In this document: positions 27,383 through 37,403 of the stretch, one piece after another | Layout: every line of letters starts with the position of its first letter | Position numbering within the stretch: position 1 is the first letter of the stretch | DNA from: Leptospira vanthielii serovar Holland str. Waz Holland = ATCC 700522 | Lineage (GTDB): Bacteria > Spirochaetota > Leptospiria > Leptospirales > Leptospiraceae | DNA: 64,000 bases | Direction of reading: 5' to 3' | NCBI RefSeq assembly: GCF_000332455.1 | Contig: NZ_AOGY02000007.1 | Span: 110,412-174,411, forward strand | Program-made: the position numbers and the translations under genes | The notes under the pieces: generated by a model | Told to the model about the DNA's origin: nothing | The model's database searches: none | Seen by the model: the letters and a program-made list of their open reading frames with translations, nothing else

Positions 27383-28270
27383 TCATATTTGTTCGCGAAT
27401 CACATCTACTTCTACTTTGAGTTTATGTTTTCCACCACCGAATAGAATTCCTTTTAAGGGAGATACATCTGCATAATCTCGCCCAACAGCTGTTATGATA
27501 TACTCTTCCGTTATGATCTTTCCGTTTGTAGGATCAAAATCCATCCATCCAAATGTAGGACAATAAACAGAAACCCAAGCATGGGTCGCATCACTTCCTT
27601 GTAATTTCTGAGTGCCAGGTGGAGGTAAAGTTTCCAAGTAACCACTCACGTAACGAGTTGGTATCTTTAGCGAGCGTAATGCGGCAATCATCAAATGGGA
27701 AAAATCCTGGCAGACCCCTTTTCTTTCATAAAGAATTTGATCAATGGGGGTATTGATACTTGTGGCCTTTGGATCGTATTGAAAAGTCTGATAAATATAA
27801 CTCGTCATCTCCAAGGCAGCAGCATAAACTGGTTTGCCATTGGTAAAAAACATTCGTGCAAACTCTGAATAACTTTCTTTTGCTGCAATGAACGAAGAAG
27901 GTTGGATGTATTCAATGGATAAAAGATCCGCATCTAATGTGGATTCATGTATGAGTGAATAAATATCTTCCCATGGTGTGGATTTATATAAGTCAATTCC
28001 TAAAGAATGATGTGTACGAACCGTTGATTCCACAACCACCTCTAAAAAACGGTGAGGATCCTCGACAGAAAATAAAAATACCTGGTTTCCAAAATAATCT
28101 CTTCGAAAGGAAGATACTACGGGTTTCGGATTTACGGTCACATGAGTTCTAAAACAATCCTGGTGAGGGGATGTCAATGGATACATATGAGCCATGTTGT
28201 GACAATAAGCAACTGTATCATCATAACTATACTTGGTTTTGTGGATCACTTTAAAATCAGCCATTCCCAT
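27383..28270 (-). CDS. Transglutaminase-like protease/ligase of the ATP-grasp cluster
   Basis: I use the ATG at 28270 (MGMADFKVIHKTKYSYDD), preceded by AAGGA; it overlaps the end of the upstream gene, indicating coupled translation. The 295-aa protein has the bacterial transglutaminase-like N-terminal beta domain (1-100) and a papain-fold core with Cys187 (RKGVCQDFSHL), His230 (ATHAWVSVY) and Asp246 (DFDPTNG), so the triad is intact. Proteins of this type occur with circularly permuted ATP-grasp and alpha-E proteins and are predicted to cleave or transfer isopeptide or amide bonds in the product of the cluster. It is the last gene of the operon. Confidence 0.92.
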   Translation of the reverse strand: MGMADFKVIHKTKYSYDDTVAYCHNMAHMYPLTSPHQDCFRTHVTVNPKPVVSSFRRDYFGNQVFLFSVEDPHRFLEVVVESTVRTHHSLGIDLYKSTPWEDIYSLIHESTLDADLLSIEYIQPSSFIAAKESYSEFARMFFTNGKPVYAAALEMTSYIYQTFQYDPKATSINTPIDQILYERKGVCQDFSHLMIAALRSLKIPTRYVSGYLETLPPPGTQKLQGSDATHAWVSVYCPTFGWMDFDPTNGKIITEEYIITAVGRDYADVSPLKGILFGGGKHKLKVEVDVIREQI

Positions 28271-30791
28271 CACCGATCCTTGTTTGTTCTTCTGTATAGT
28301 TGAAGTATCGTGCTGACAACGATTCGGACAATTGTTTCAAGTAAATATGTAATTCTTCTAACCAAATGGACACAGATTCTAGTGGATTTTCGGACTCAAA
28401 GAAAATAGATATGTCTTTCATCTTAAAGTGAGTATACAATTGTAAGGCGGCACGGTCTTCCGAATACACAACTTTTTCGTCCTTACCCGGTAAAAACTGG
28501 ATGTCTGAATTGATTTGCTCTAACTGATAAGCAAATGACCTTGGATTGGTTGTATCAAACAGCAGAATATCCAATACTGATTCTTGATCTATTTTCCCAC
28601 TATAACGTCTATTATATGTTAGTCGTATGTCATTAATGCGTAAGAACGTCTCAAAAGAAGCCTTATCTCTAAAACTATCCCATCGAATCATTCCTTGTAA
28701 CATCAAAATCATATTGATTGATCTTTCAATTCGGCGACCCAAATTTAGGAAATACCAACCAGCTTCCCGACTCATATTTTCAAAAGACAATCCAGTTAAA
28801 GAGGATAGGTTCACTATTATCTTTTGTAAAAAATCTATAATCTGATCGTAAGATTCAATTTCATGATTAGATTGATCTTCCAACTGTAATAAAATCTTTT
28901 TCATATCTTCAGAAAGACGATCCCGGACCGATTTAGAAGCAATCACCAAACTTCTTAAATGGAAAGCCAAACTACCAACAACTTGACGATCTGATGTCAA
29001 TCGCTGCAATTCTGGAAATGGATTTAAAAATAATTCACTTGCATCATCCCCAATAAATCCAGGATAACTATTGGTTACATGAGTCACGAGTTTTAACGAA
29101 TTTTCTAATGATTCTCTTTCATAACCATCTTCAATTTGCAAAATCTTAAAAGTAGCTTCCCGTATAACTCTTGTTTGATTTTCAGATCGTTCCAAATATC
29201 TTGCTAACCAAAATAAATTGTCTGCTACCCGACTTGGAACTCCTGCACTTTTTCTTGAAATCAAAACTTGGTCTGATTTTGGAACAAGCAGAGATTCCTC
29301 TTTTTGCGTTTCCGTTGCGAGAACCCATAAATCCTTACTCCAGGCTCCTCTTTGGCTAGTGATAAAAAAATCATCTAAGGAAGGCGATACTCTGACTAGA
29401 CCACCTGCCATTGTTTGGTAACCAGATCCAGAAGAAGAAACAAAGGTTCTCATAATAGCACGGCCCGGACGAAATCCATTTTCACCTAACACGGGAACAG
29501 TGGCAGAAGCAATCATTTCCTGTGCAATAAAACGATTGGGAGATAACTTTAGTTTATGCAAAAAGGAATCTTTTCTGTCCCCACTTAATTCAATAAAGGT
29601 AACTGGTTTTTCCTCATCAGTTCGAGATACAGTTTTAAAAACATATTTTTCAGGATTTTGTAGAACTAATTGAAAGTGGTGAGGTGTTCCCATCCAATAG
29701 GTTGGGGCCATTGGGAGAATCAAATCTTCACCTAAATAAAAACGGCATAAGTCGGAATAAAAAGGTAACAAAGCACGGTTTTCCAAAAAACCCGTTCCAA
29801 TCGGATTGGCAATTTTCACATTTCCAGAACGCACTGATTCTAAAAGACCTGGAACTCCAAGTAATGAATCTCCTCTTAGTTCAAGTGGGTCCATAAAATT
29901 GTCATCAACCCTTCGAAAAATCAAATCGATCTGTTGCAAACCTTCCACAGTCTTCATGTAAACTTTATTTTTTCTAACGGTTAAATCCCCACCTTGAACG
30001 AGAGTGTAACCTAAATAACCAGCAAGATAAGCATGTTCAAAATAAGTTTCGTTTGATGGACCAGGAGTTAATAATACAATCACTGGTTCACGTCCAGTAA
30101 CACCTGCAAGTTGAGTTAAGGATTTTCTTAAAGATCGAAAATAAACGGCAACTCGATGAACCATTGCATCACGGTACATACTGGGAAAAATTCTAGAGAG
30201 TACAATGCGGTTTTCGAGTGAATATCCTGAACCAGAGGGAGCTTGGACTCTATCATTCAAAACATAAAAGTTTCCATCAGCTGCCCGAATCAAATCGCAA
30301 ACAAAAAATAAAAGAGCAGGATTCTTAGCAAGAAAGTGATTCGAATCGTACATTCCATCACATGCACGTAAAAAAGAAGTTTCGTTAAATAATATCTCTG
30401 GAGGAATTTTTTTCTCGTGTAACAGCCGTCTTTTTGAATAAACATCCCTTACAAGTGCATCTAATAAATCGGCTCGTTGGTTAAGACCTCTCTCTAACAA
30501 TCTCCATTCTTCACTTTCCATAACCAACGGGAATAAATCCAGATCCCAAGGTCTTTCTTTTGCTTCCGGTGAATCAGTTTGGTATAAATTGTATGTAACT
30601 CCGTTCTCTCTAAGGATTCGATCTGTATCACGTCGTCGATTCACCAGCTCCGTTGGTCCAAGTTCTTGGAAGGATTTTACTAAGAACTTATATTTGTTCC
30701 GAATTTGACCATCTGCATCGTAGAGTTCATCATAAACCCCAGGAATCGTTCTATAATTTCCGATTAACTGATAAGGATCTTGTGTCATCAT
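28257..30791 (-). CDS. Circularly permuted ATP-grasp / alpha-E fusion protein
   Basis: The 844-aa protein has two parts. Residues about 20-490 are a circularly permuted type 2 ATP-grasp ligase (DUF404/DUF407), with GNFYVLNDRVQAPSGSGYSLENR, LTPGPSNETYFEHAYLAGYLGYTLVQGGDL, and LIFRRVDDNFMDPLELRGDSLLG. From about 515 it carries an alpha-helical alpha-E domain (DUF403; SRVADNLFWLARYLERSENQTRVIREA). The ATP-grasp should form an amide bond through an acyl-phosphate; the alpha-E domain is its usual partner. Both parts also occur as separate genes in the same operon (35030-36454 and 34052-35020), so this is a fused paralogue. Its start abuts the stop of the upstream gene. Confidence 0.92.
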   Translation of the reverse strand: MMTQDPYQLIGNYRTIPGVYDELYDADGQIRNKYKFLVKSFQELGPTELVNRRRDTDRILRENGVTYNLYQTDSPEAKERPWDLDLFPLVMESEEWRLLERGLNQRADLLDALVRDVYSKRRLLHEKKIPPEILFNETSFLRACDGMYDSNHFLAKNPALLFFVCDLIRAADGNFYVLNDRVQAPSGSGYSLENRIVLSRIFPSMYRDAMVHRVAVYFRSLRKSLTQLAGVTGREPVIVLLTPGPSNETYFEHAYLAGYLGYTLVQGGDLTVRKNKVYMKTVEGLQQIDLIFRRVDDNFMDPLELRGDSLLGVPGLLESVRSGNVKIANPIGTGFLENRALLPFYSDLCRFYLGEDLILPMAPTYWMGTPHHFQLVLQNPEKYVFKTVSRTDEEKPVTFIELSGDRKDSFLHKLKLSPNRFIAQEMIASATVPVLGENGFRPGRAIMRTFVSSSGSGYQTMAGGLVRVSPSLDDFFITSQRGAWSKDLWVLATETQKEESLLVPKSDQVLISRKSAGVPSRVADNLFWLARYLERSENQTRVIREATFKILQIEDGYERESLENSLKLVTHVTNSYPGFIGDDASELFLNPFPELQRLTSDRQVVGSLAFHLRSLVIASKSVRDRLSEDMKKILLQLEDQSNHEIESYDQIIDFLQKIIVNLSSLTGLSFENMSREAGWYFLNLGRRIERSINMILMLQGMIRWDSFRDKASFETFLRINDIRLTYNRRYSGKIDQESVLDILLFDTTNPRSFAYQLEQINSDIQFLPGKDEKVVYSEDRAALQLYTHFKMKDISIFFESENPLESVSIWLEELHIYLKQLSESLSARYFNYTEEQTRIGDGNG

Positions 30792-33700
30792 CTATTTGAA
30801 TGTTACCATCCTAAGATCCAATGTTGATGGGAAGGCTTTATTTTCCAACCGGACCGGTGGTAAACTCTTTCCAATTTTATGACCATGAGTCCAAAAACGG
30901 GAAATTCGTCGGGACTCTGCTTCGTATCCATTGATAGGAATTGTTTGGTAAGACAATCCTCCCGGATGAGAAACATGGTAAGTACATCCTCCCAGTGCTC
31001 TGTGATTCCAAGTATCGTAAACATCGAATACCAAAGATTGTTGGGCAGGCAAGTGAGGATGTAAAGTAAAAACAGGTGACCATGCTTTGAAACGAACACC
31101 AGCAACATACTCGTTATGAACGGATGTTGCTTGTAGCGGAACCTCGTACCCATTACAACTCAATCGATACCTTTCTGGATGAAAACCTTTTACTTTCACT
31201 TGGACTCGTTCTGTTGCAGAGTCTACACCACGTGAAGTTCCCTGAGCTGTATTCTCTTCCCCGAGAACGTTCCAAGGTTCCAAGGCCATACGTAACTCGA
31301 TTTCCATACCATCCAAATAACAAATTCCATATTGAGGAAATCGAAATTCAAAAAATGGATCAAAGTCTTTTGATAAAAATCCAAATCCACTATTCTGTAA
31401 ATCTTGGATCACTTCTTTAAAGTCTCTATAAACAAAATATGGCAACATAAATCGATCATGTAAGTCTGTATTCCAATTGACTGGATTTCCATAATAAGGA
31501 TCTTCCCAAAAGCGACAGATGATAGCCATCATAAACGCTTGTTGGATGACACTCATCTGATAATGAGGCGGCATTTCAAAAGCACGCATTTCAATGAGTC
31601 CGAGTCTTCCCGTGGGAGAACCTGGATCAAAAAGTTTATCGATAGAAATTTCTGTTCGATGTGTATTTCCAGTGATATCGATTAAGATATTCCTTAACAC
31701 TCGATCTAACATCCAAGGTGAAGTATGCTTCTTAGAATCAATTTGTTGGAATGCAATTTTCAATTCATGTAAGGAATCATTTCTACCTTCATCAATCCTT
31801 GGTGATTGTGATGTAGGACCAATAAACATCCCAGAAAATAAATAGGATAGGCCTGGATGATTTTGCCAATACGCCACCAAACTTCGTAAAAGCGAAGGTT
31901 TGCGCAAAAATGGACTATCAGCCACAGAGGCACCACCTAGAGTGATATGGTTTCCCCCACCAGTACCCGAGTGACGACCATCCATCAAAAATTTTTCTGC
32001 AGTCAAACGAAGTTGGTGCGCTTCTTCATAAAGGATTTTTGTTTTTTCTACGATCTCTCCAAAAGAAGAAGAAGGATGGAAATTAACTTCAATAACTCCA
32101 GGATCGGGAGTGATTTTAAAACGGTTTAATCTTGGATCATGCGGGGCTTCATACCCTTCTAAGACAATTGGAATGTCAGTTCCTAATGCCGTTTGTTCAA
32201 TCGCATAAATCAAACGTAGCCAACCTTCCAATGACTTGACTGGTGGTAAAAAAACTCGAATGTTTCCATTTCTAGGTTCTACACAAAGTGCAGTGCGCGT
32301 TCGTTCTTCTGCTGCAACATAACTAACTGTAGTTGTAAGAAATGGTGACTGACCTAATTCTTTTGCTTTAGGTAAAGGTGGTTTAGGAGTGGCAGGGTCT
32401 TCAGGTGATGATGGTGATTCTTTCCCACTTAAGGAATGTAAAGGAAGTCTTAATCCGATAGGTGAATCTCCTGGAATTAAGTACATCTTTCCTCGTCGAA
32501 AGATCCATTCATCAGATGTCCAAGATTGATTGGCTACATCATAATCTAAAGGAAGTGTATATCCTACTTCGCGATGTAAACCAGAATCGACCACTTTAAG
32601 GATTCTTTTACGTTCCATTTCGTCGTAAGTATTCAAATCATCTAATATAGATTCTGTTTCGGCAGGTAAATTCGCTTCTTGCCAAAGGTAATATAAATTA
32701 TCTTCGTAGGCAGTATGGATCGATGTTGTAGGAACTCGAAGATACTCACCAAGTACACTAATGAATCTTCTCGCATCTTCTGTTGTGGCCGATCCCGTAT
32801 AACGATCGTCAGCAAGTAAATAAGGATGGTTCCAAATTGGCTCTCCATCTTTTCTCCAATAGGAAATCATCGCCCAACGAGGCAGAGGTTCCCCTGGATA
32901 CCACTTTCCTTGTCCATACTGAAGAAGTCCACCGGGTGCGAAGTGTTTGCTTAACTTCTTGATCAATTGCTCTGATTTGGAATATTTTTCAAAACCTAAA
33001 GCATCAAAATTCCATTCAGGGGCTTCGCTATTTTCAGTAGAAACGAATGTAGGTTCCCCACCAATGGTAAGCCTGATATCATTTTTTTTAATCCGTTTGT
33101 CAATGGAATCACCTAACCGAATGATTCGATTCCAATCTTCTTCTTGATAAGGTAAGGTGACACGAGGTGTTTCTAAAACTCTTTCCACACTCATGTGAAA
33201 TGAAAATTCTATTTTTGCCTTTTCGGCAAACCCATAAATAGGTCCAGCCGATTCAGGTTCAGGTGTTGCCGCCAAAGGTATATGGCCCTCTCCTGTAAAA
33301 AGACCTGAAGTTGGATCGAGACCAACCCATCCAGCCCCTGGTATATAAACTTCCGCCCAAGCATGTAAGTCTGTAAAATCGGATTCAGCACCTGATGGCC
33401 CATCCAAAGATTTAACATCTGCTTTTAATTGAATCAAATATCCAGATACAAATCTTGCAGCAAGACCCAAATTTCTTAGAATCTGGACGAGTAAATAGGC
33501 AGAGTCTCTACACGAGCCCATACGAGAAGATAAAGTCAATTCAGGTGGTTGGATTCCAGGTTCCATCCGGATCACATAACCAACGTCAGAGTATACCTTG
33601 GCATTCACCGCTACTAAAAATTCAACGATCCTTCTTGATTCTATATCAATTGTTTTGAGGTAGGATGCGAGTAATTTCCCTGGTTTTTTAACTTTTAAAT

Positions 33701-34049
33701 AAGGAGCCAGTTCCTTCTTTAAAACTTTGTCATAGGTAAATGGGAAGTTCTCAGCATACTCCTCTACAAAAAAATCAAACGGATTGATTACTTTTAAATC
33801 AGTAACTAAATCAACAGCTACTTGTAATATATTGGTCTTTTCTGGAAATACCAAACGAGCCAAATAATTTCCAAATGGATCTTGTTGCCAATTTAGAAAT
33901 TTTTGTTCCGGTAGTATATTTAATGAATAAGAAACAATATGATTTTTAGTATGTGGGGCCGGTCTCAATCTTACTACATGGGGAGATAGTTTAATTGATT
34001 TGTCATATTGATAGGTTGTGATATGGGAGAGTGCAACTCGTATACTCAT
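30792..34049 (-). CDS. Transglutaminase-DUF2126 protein
   Basis: The 1085-aa protein begins with a transglutaminase-like N-terminal domain (1-110) and a transglutaminase core with Cys180 (SSRMGSCRDSAYL), His229 (DLHAWAEVY) and Asp245 (LDPTSG). A long DUF2126 region follows from about 310 to the end (LTIGGEPTFVSTENSEAPEWN, PRWAMISYWRKDGEPIWNHPYLL, MDGRHSGTGGGNHITLGG, NWNTDLHDRFMLPYFVYRDF). In DUF2126 the conserved His, Glu and Arg clusters suggest a COOH-NH2 ligase-like catalytic domain, as argued by comparative genomics for related families. This is family-level inference. It is the central enzyme of the cluster, directly abutting the genes on each side (gaps of 0 and 2 bp). Confidence 0.93.
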   Translation of the reverse strand: MSIRVALSHITTYQYDKSIKLSPHVVRLRPAPHTKNHIVSYSLNILPEQKFLNWQQDPFGNYLARLVFPEKTNILQVAVDLVTDLKVINPFDFFVEEYAENFPFTYDKVLKKELAPYLKVKKPGKLLASYLKTIDIESRRIVEFLVAVNAKVYSDVGYVIRMEPGIQPPELTLSSRMGSCRDSAYLLVQILRNLGLAARFVSGYLIQLKADVKSLDGPSGAESDFTDLHAWAEVYIPGAGWVGLDPTSGLFTGEGHIPLAATPEPESAGPIYGFAEKAKIEFSFHMSVERVLETPRVTLPYQEEDWNRIIRLGDSIDKRIKKNDIRLTIGGEPTFVSTENSEAPEWNFDALGFEKYSKSEQLIKKLSKHFAPGGLLQYGQGKWYPGEPLPRWAMISYWRKDGEPIWNHPYLLADDRYTGSATTEDARRFISVLGEYLRVPTTSIHTAYEDNLYYLWQEANLPAETESILDDLNTYDEMERKRILKVVDSGLHREVGYTLPLDYDVANQSWTSDEWIFRRGKMYLIPGDSPIGLRLPLHSLSGKESPSSPEDPATPKPPLPKAKELGQSPFLTTTVSYVAAEERTRTALCVEPRNGNIRVFLPPVKSLEGWLRLIYAIEQTALGTDIPIVLEGYEAPHDPRLNRFKITPDPGVIEVNFHPSSSFGEIVEKTKILYEEAHQLRLTAEKFLMDGRHSGTGGGNHITLGGASVADSPFLRKPSLLRSLVAYWQNHPGLSYLFSGMFIGPTSQSPRIDEGRNDSLHELKIAFQQIDSKKHTSPWMLDRVLRNILIDITGNTHRTEISIDKLFDPGSPTGRLGLIEMRAFEMPPHYQMSVIQQAFMMAIICRFWEDPYYGNPVNWNTDLHDRFMLPYFVYRDFKEVIQDLQNSGFGFLSKDFDPFFEFRFPQYGICYLDGMEIELRMALEPWNVLGEENTAQGTSRGVDSATERVQVKVKGFHPERYRLSCNGYEVPLQATSVHNEYVAGVRFKAWSPVFTLHPHLPAQQSLVFDVYDTWNHRALGGCTYHVSHPGGLSYQTIPINGYEAESRRISRFWTHGHKIGKSLPPVRLENKAFPSTLDLRMVTFK

Positions 34050-34051
34050 AG

Positions 34052-35020
34052 TTAGTTTGTAAAAAATCGTTCCACGATTTTGGCGCCGATATGATTCAAT
34101 TCAATTTGAATATCATCCAGGTACTCATGTAGACCTTTATCAAAAATTGATTTGATATTTTCTGATCGAAGGCGATTCATATAAACTGTGGTTGCATCTT
34201 GGGCTAAGTTACGGGGTAATCCTTCCTTGATGCCAGAGATTTTTTCCAAAGCTTCTTGCATCTCTTGCAAACAAAAGAATATAGACCTTGGAAACGTTTC
34301 ATTTAAAATCAAAAACTCGGCGATATCTGTCGGATCCACTCGTTTGTATTTCTGATTGTACATCTCATGTGCAGATGCTGATTTTAATAATGATAACCAT
34401 TGCAATAAATCTAAGGTGGAGCCCACATCATGGACAGAAGGAAGTAAAATGAAATACTTCATGTCTAAGATTCTCGTTGTTTTGTCCGCACGTTCCAAAA
34501 ATCTTCCAAGAAGTGAAAAATTCCAAACTTCATCATGAGATATGGTTGCATCAGAACATCCGTAAAAACTTTGGCAGCTCTTTCTTACAGTGCTTAAAAA
34601 CTCAGACAAATCCATGGAAAGAGTATCTCCATGTAATTCCGAAGATTCCATATAAACCTTTCGATAGTCTTTAATCAAAAGATAAAATTCATTCAATACT
34701 TCCCACATGGAGGTAGAAATATTTTCACGAATGGTGCGAGCATTTTCTCTGGCCCTGGAGAGACATTGAAATATGGAATTGGGATTTTCTTCATCAAAAG
34801 TCATAAACCGTATGACATTCAATGGACTTGGCTCCGCATATCTTTTCTCAAATAACTCAATGTCACCTGTTGTATGTACAAGTGGCAACCATTGGTTCGG
34901 CACCTCTTCATTTAAATCCAAAGACAACTGATGATTGACGTCGATAAATCTTGAGTAGTTTTCTGCTCTCTCGATATATCGATTCATCCAAAAAACTGAT
35001 TCTGCAACTCGGCTTAACAT
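34052..35020 (-). CDS. Alpha-E domain protein (DUF403)
   Basis: The 322-aa all-helical protein begins MLSRVAESVFWMNRYIERAENYSRFIDV, the alpha-E signature with its conserved Arg-Glu pairs, and continues with RARENARTIRENISTSMWEVLNE and GRFLERADKTTRILDMKYF. The family is always linked to circularly permuted ATP-grasp proteins and probably scaffolds or positions their substrate; no catalytic activity is shown. Here it lies 9 bp downstream of the stand-alone ATP-grasp gene. The C-terminal half of the 844-aa fusion protein is a paralogue. Confidence 0.92.
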   Translation of the reverse strand: MLSRVAESVFWMNRYIERAENYSRFIDVNHQLSLDLNEEVPNQWLPLVHTTGDIELFEKRYAEPSPLNVIRFMTFDEENPNSIFQCLSRARENARTIRENISTSMWEVLNEFYLLIKDYRKVYMESSELHGDTLSMDLSEFLSTVRKSCQSFYGCSDATISHDEVWNFSLLGRFLERADKTTRILDMKYFILLPSVHDVGSTLDLLQWLSLLKSASAHEMYNQKYKRVDPTDIAEFLILNETFPRSIFFCLQEMQEALEKISGIKEGLPRNLAQDATTVYMNRLRSENIKSIFDKGLHEYLDDIQIELNHIGAKIVERFFTN

Positions 35021-35029
35021 ATACTATCC

Positions 35030-36454
35030 TTATCCTAGAACCCAGGTGTCTTTTGAACCGCCTCCCTGGGATGAATTGACCACTAGGGAGCCTTTTCGAA
35101 GAGCCACCCGAGTGAGTCCACCTGGCATCACATAGATATCCTTACCGTACAAAATGAACGGCCTCAGGTCAACGTGTCTTGATTCAATTTTATCCGCAAT
35201 GAGCGTTGGTACTGTCGAAAGGTTTAAAACTGGTTGGGCAATATAGTTTCTTGGATCTGCTTTGATCAGTTCCTTAAAATCTTCCTGCTCTTGTTTAGTC
35301 GATTTTGGGCCAATGATCATTCCATACCCACCAGCACCATTGGCAGCCTTCACAACTAAGTTATGAATGTTGTCCAAAACAAACTGTAAGTCTGGACCTT
35401 CGGAACAAAGGTAAGTAGGAACGTTTGGAATGATTGGCTCTTCACCTAAGTAGTATTTAATGATCTTAGGAACATAGGAATAAATTACTTTATCGTCAGC
35501 GACACCGGTACCGGGTGCATTGGCGAGAGCCACATTCCCTCTTTTGAATGCTTCAAAAATTCCTTTTACTCCCAACAGAGAATCTGGTCGGAAACTCGAT
35601 TGGTCCATAAATGTATCATCGATCCTTCGGTAGATCACATCTACTTTACGAAGACCTTTGGTCGTTTTCATAAAGACTTTATGATTTTCTACAATGAGAT
35701 CCGATCCTTCTACAAGGTACACTCCCATCTTTTGAGCCAAAAAACTATGTTCGTAATAAGCCGAATTATAAACTCCAGGAGTCCAAACCGCAATCACAGG
35801 ATCTACAGCGTCCGTTAGGTTTTCCAACATGGAACGTAGATGGTAAGGATAATCATAAACTTGGCGAATGTTTAACTTTTCGAAAAGTTCAGGAAAAGTT
35901 CGTTTCATCACTTCACGATTTTCTAATACATAAGACACGCCGGAAGGACAACGTAAATTATCTTCTAACACATGGAAGGCGCCAGCCCCATCGCGCACTA
36001 AATCCGTTCCTGTAATATGAATCCAAATATCTTTTGGAGGTTTCAAACCAATACACTGTTTGAGATATCCAGAACTAGATTCAATCATGTCCCTTGGAAT
36101 GATTTTATCTTTGAGAATTTTTCCTTCGCCATAAATATCTGTTAAAAATAAATTGAGAGCTTGGATTCTTTGTTTGAGTCCTTTTTCTAAACTCACCCAT
36201 TCTTCACTGGGCACAATTCGTGGGATCACATCAAAAGGCATAATCCGTTCTTGTTCGCCACCATCACCATACAAAGTAAAGGTGATGCCGAGTGACATGA
36301 GTGCCCTTTCCGCAGAACCACTACGTTTTACGAGTTCAATCCCACCCAAACTCTCCATTTTTGTTTTTACAAAGTCGTAACTTTTACGCGGATAACCTTC
36401 ACTGGAAAACATCTCATCATATATATTCTTTGCACTATAGTCGGCGATAAACAT
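35030..36454 (-). CDS. Circularly permuted type 2 ATP-grasp protein
   Basis: The 474-aa protein shows the full DUF404/DUF407 set: YDEMFSSEGYPRKSYDF at the N-terminus, AFHVLEDNLRCPSGVSYVLENR, WTPGVYNSAYYEHSFLAQKMGVYLVEGSDLIV, DVIYRRIDDTFMDQSSFRPDSLLG, and VVKAANGAGGYGMIIGP for ATP phosphate contact. It is predicted to ligate an amino group to a carboxylate. It is the first gene of a five-gene operon that includes alpha-E, transglutaminase-DUF2126, ATP-grasp/alpha-E fusion and transglutaminase proteins. In other bacteria such clusters may include the Anbu proteasome-like peptidase; none is present here. Confidence 0.94.
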   Translation of the reverse strand: MFIADYSAKNIYDEMFSSEGYPRKSYDFVKTKMESLGGIELVKRSGSAERALMSLGITFTLYGDGGEQERIMPFDVIPRIVPSEEWVSLEKGLKQRIQALNLFLTDIYGEGKILKDKIIPRDMIESSSGYLKQCIGLKPPKDIWIHITGTDLVRDGAGAFHVLEDNLRCPSGVSYVLENREVMKRTFPELFEKLNIRQVYDYPYHLRSMLENLTDAVDPVIAVWTPGVYNSAYYEHSFLAQKMGVYLVEGSDLIVENHKVFMKTTKGLRKVDVIYRRIDDTFMDQSSFRPDSLLGVKGIFEAFKRGNVALANAPGTGVADDKVIYSYVPKIIKYYLGEEPIIPNVPTYLCSEGPDLQFVLDNIHNLVVKAANGAGGYGMIIGPKSTKQEQEDFKELIKADPRNYIAQPVLNLSTVPTLIADKIESRHVDLRPFILYGKDIYVMPGGLTRVALRKGSLVVNSSQGGGSKDTWVLG

Positions 36455-36632
36455 GGGGGCACCCTCTGCTTACTTAGTTAGCAATATTTGTACCAAATGG
36501 AAGATATGACCCAAAAGGATGGTTTCTAGGCTCATCCGACATAACAAGGTTAGGGGGAAAGAGATTGTTGTTTATAAAATAAGCATCGGGGGAAAAGGGA
36601 GGATGGGTATGTGTATAAAGAGTACGAAATGA

Positions 36633-37382
36633 TTAGGTTTCAGTGGATGGAGCAAGATCATTCGGAGAAATTTTCTTCTTTTTCTCTTGTTTTAGCCGAA
36701 AAGCGTATGCCAAGGTTTGGAAAAAACGTAAAAAAGGTAGAAATTTTAACAAAAACCGATTTCCCAGCTGAGAAAAATGCTCATACCTTCTCTTTTTTGG
36801 TCGTAACACCGATTGTAAAACACGATTTGCCAGCCGTTTCGGATCTGAAAGTTTTGGCTCGAGTGCAATGACTCGAGAAAATCGGAATTCTCTCCCTATT
36901 TGTTTACGAAAGGAATCCCAAAAATAATCGAGAGCGGACTTGGAAGATCCATACAATCCAAAACCAGGAGTTGGGATTTTTGTTAAATCTGAACTAACAA
37001 CAATAATGTGGAGACCAACTGATATTAAATTAGTCAAACGCTGAACCGTATAGATAGGAGCGAGTGTATTCGAATGGAATAGGATTTTTAATTTATTCCA
37101 ATCTTCCTTTTCATCTTCTGCATAAGTGATTTGTTCCGAATTCAAAATAAAAACATCTATTTTATCTAAGGTTTCAATGGCCGATTCAATCAATCGTTCC
37201 ATTTGGTCCGGTTTGGATGGATCAATTTTATACTTTTGTAAATTGGGGTGATTAGGAATTTCTTCTGGATTAGAATCGCCAACAACGACGAGCGCACCGG
37301 CTGCAAGAAGCAGAGGCAGGAGTTCTTTTCCTAAAGGAGAGGAACCTGAACTCAGCACAATCTTTTTGGATGCAAGTTTCAT
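36633..37382 (-). CDS. Short-chain dehydrogenase/reductase family protein
   Basis: The 249-aa protein has an SDR-type Rossmann start (KKIVLSSGSSPLGKELLPLLLAAGALVVVGD), an IDVFILNSEQ strand in place of NNAG, a Ser in VVSSDLTK and the catalytic YxxxK as YGSSK at about 155-159. The cofactor Gly motif is SGSSPLG rather than the classical GxxxGxG, so the cofactor preference is uncertain. The C-terminal tail (LLKFLPFLRFFQTLAYAFRLKQEKKKK) is hydrophobic then basic and may touch the membrane. It lies 21 bp downstream of the yqgE-like gene on the same strand. Substrate unknown. Confidence 0.83.
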   Translation of the reverse strand: MKLASKKIVLSSGSSPLGKELLPLLLAAGALVVVGDSNPEEIPNHPNLQKYKIDPSKPDQMERLIESAIETLDKIDVFILNSEQITYAEDEKEDWNKLKILFHSNTLAPIYTVQRLTNLISVGLHIIVVSSDLTKIPTPGFGLYGSSKSALDYFWDSFRKQIGREFRFSRVIALEPKLSDPKRLANRVLQSVLRPKKRRYEHFSQLGNRFLLKFLPFLRFFQTLAYAFRLKQEKKKKISPNDLAPSTET

Positions 37383-37403
37383 ATTGATGATTCTAAGAGT
37401 GGT

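Noticed and set aside
36611..36871. 86-codon plus-strand open frame.
   Set aside because: It is antisense to the SDR gene, has a Lys/Ser-rich non-protein-like sequence and no ribosome-binding site.
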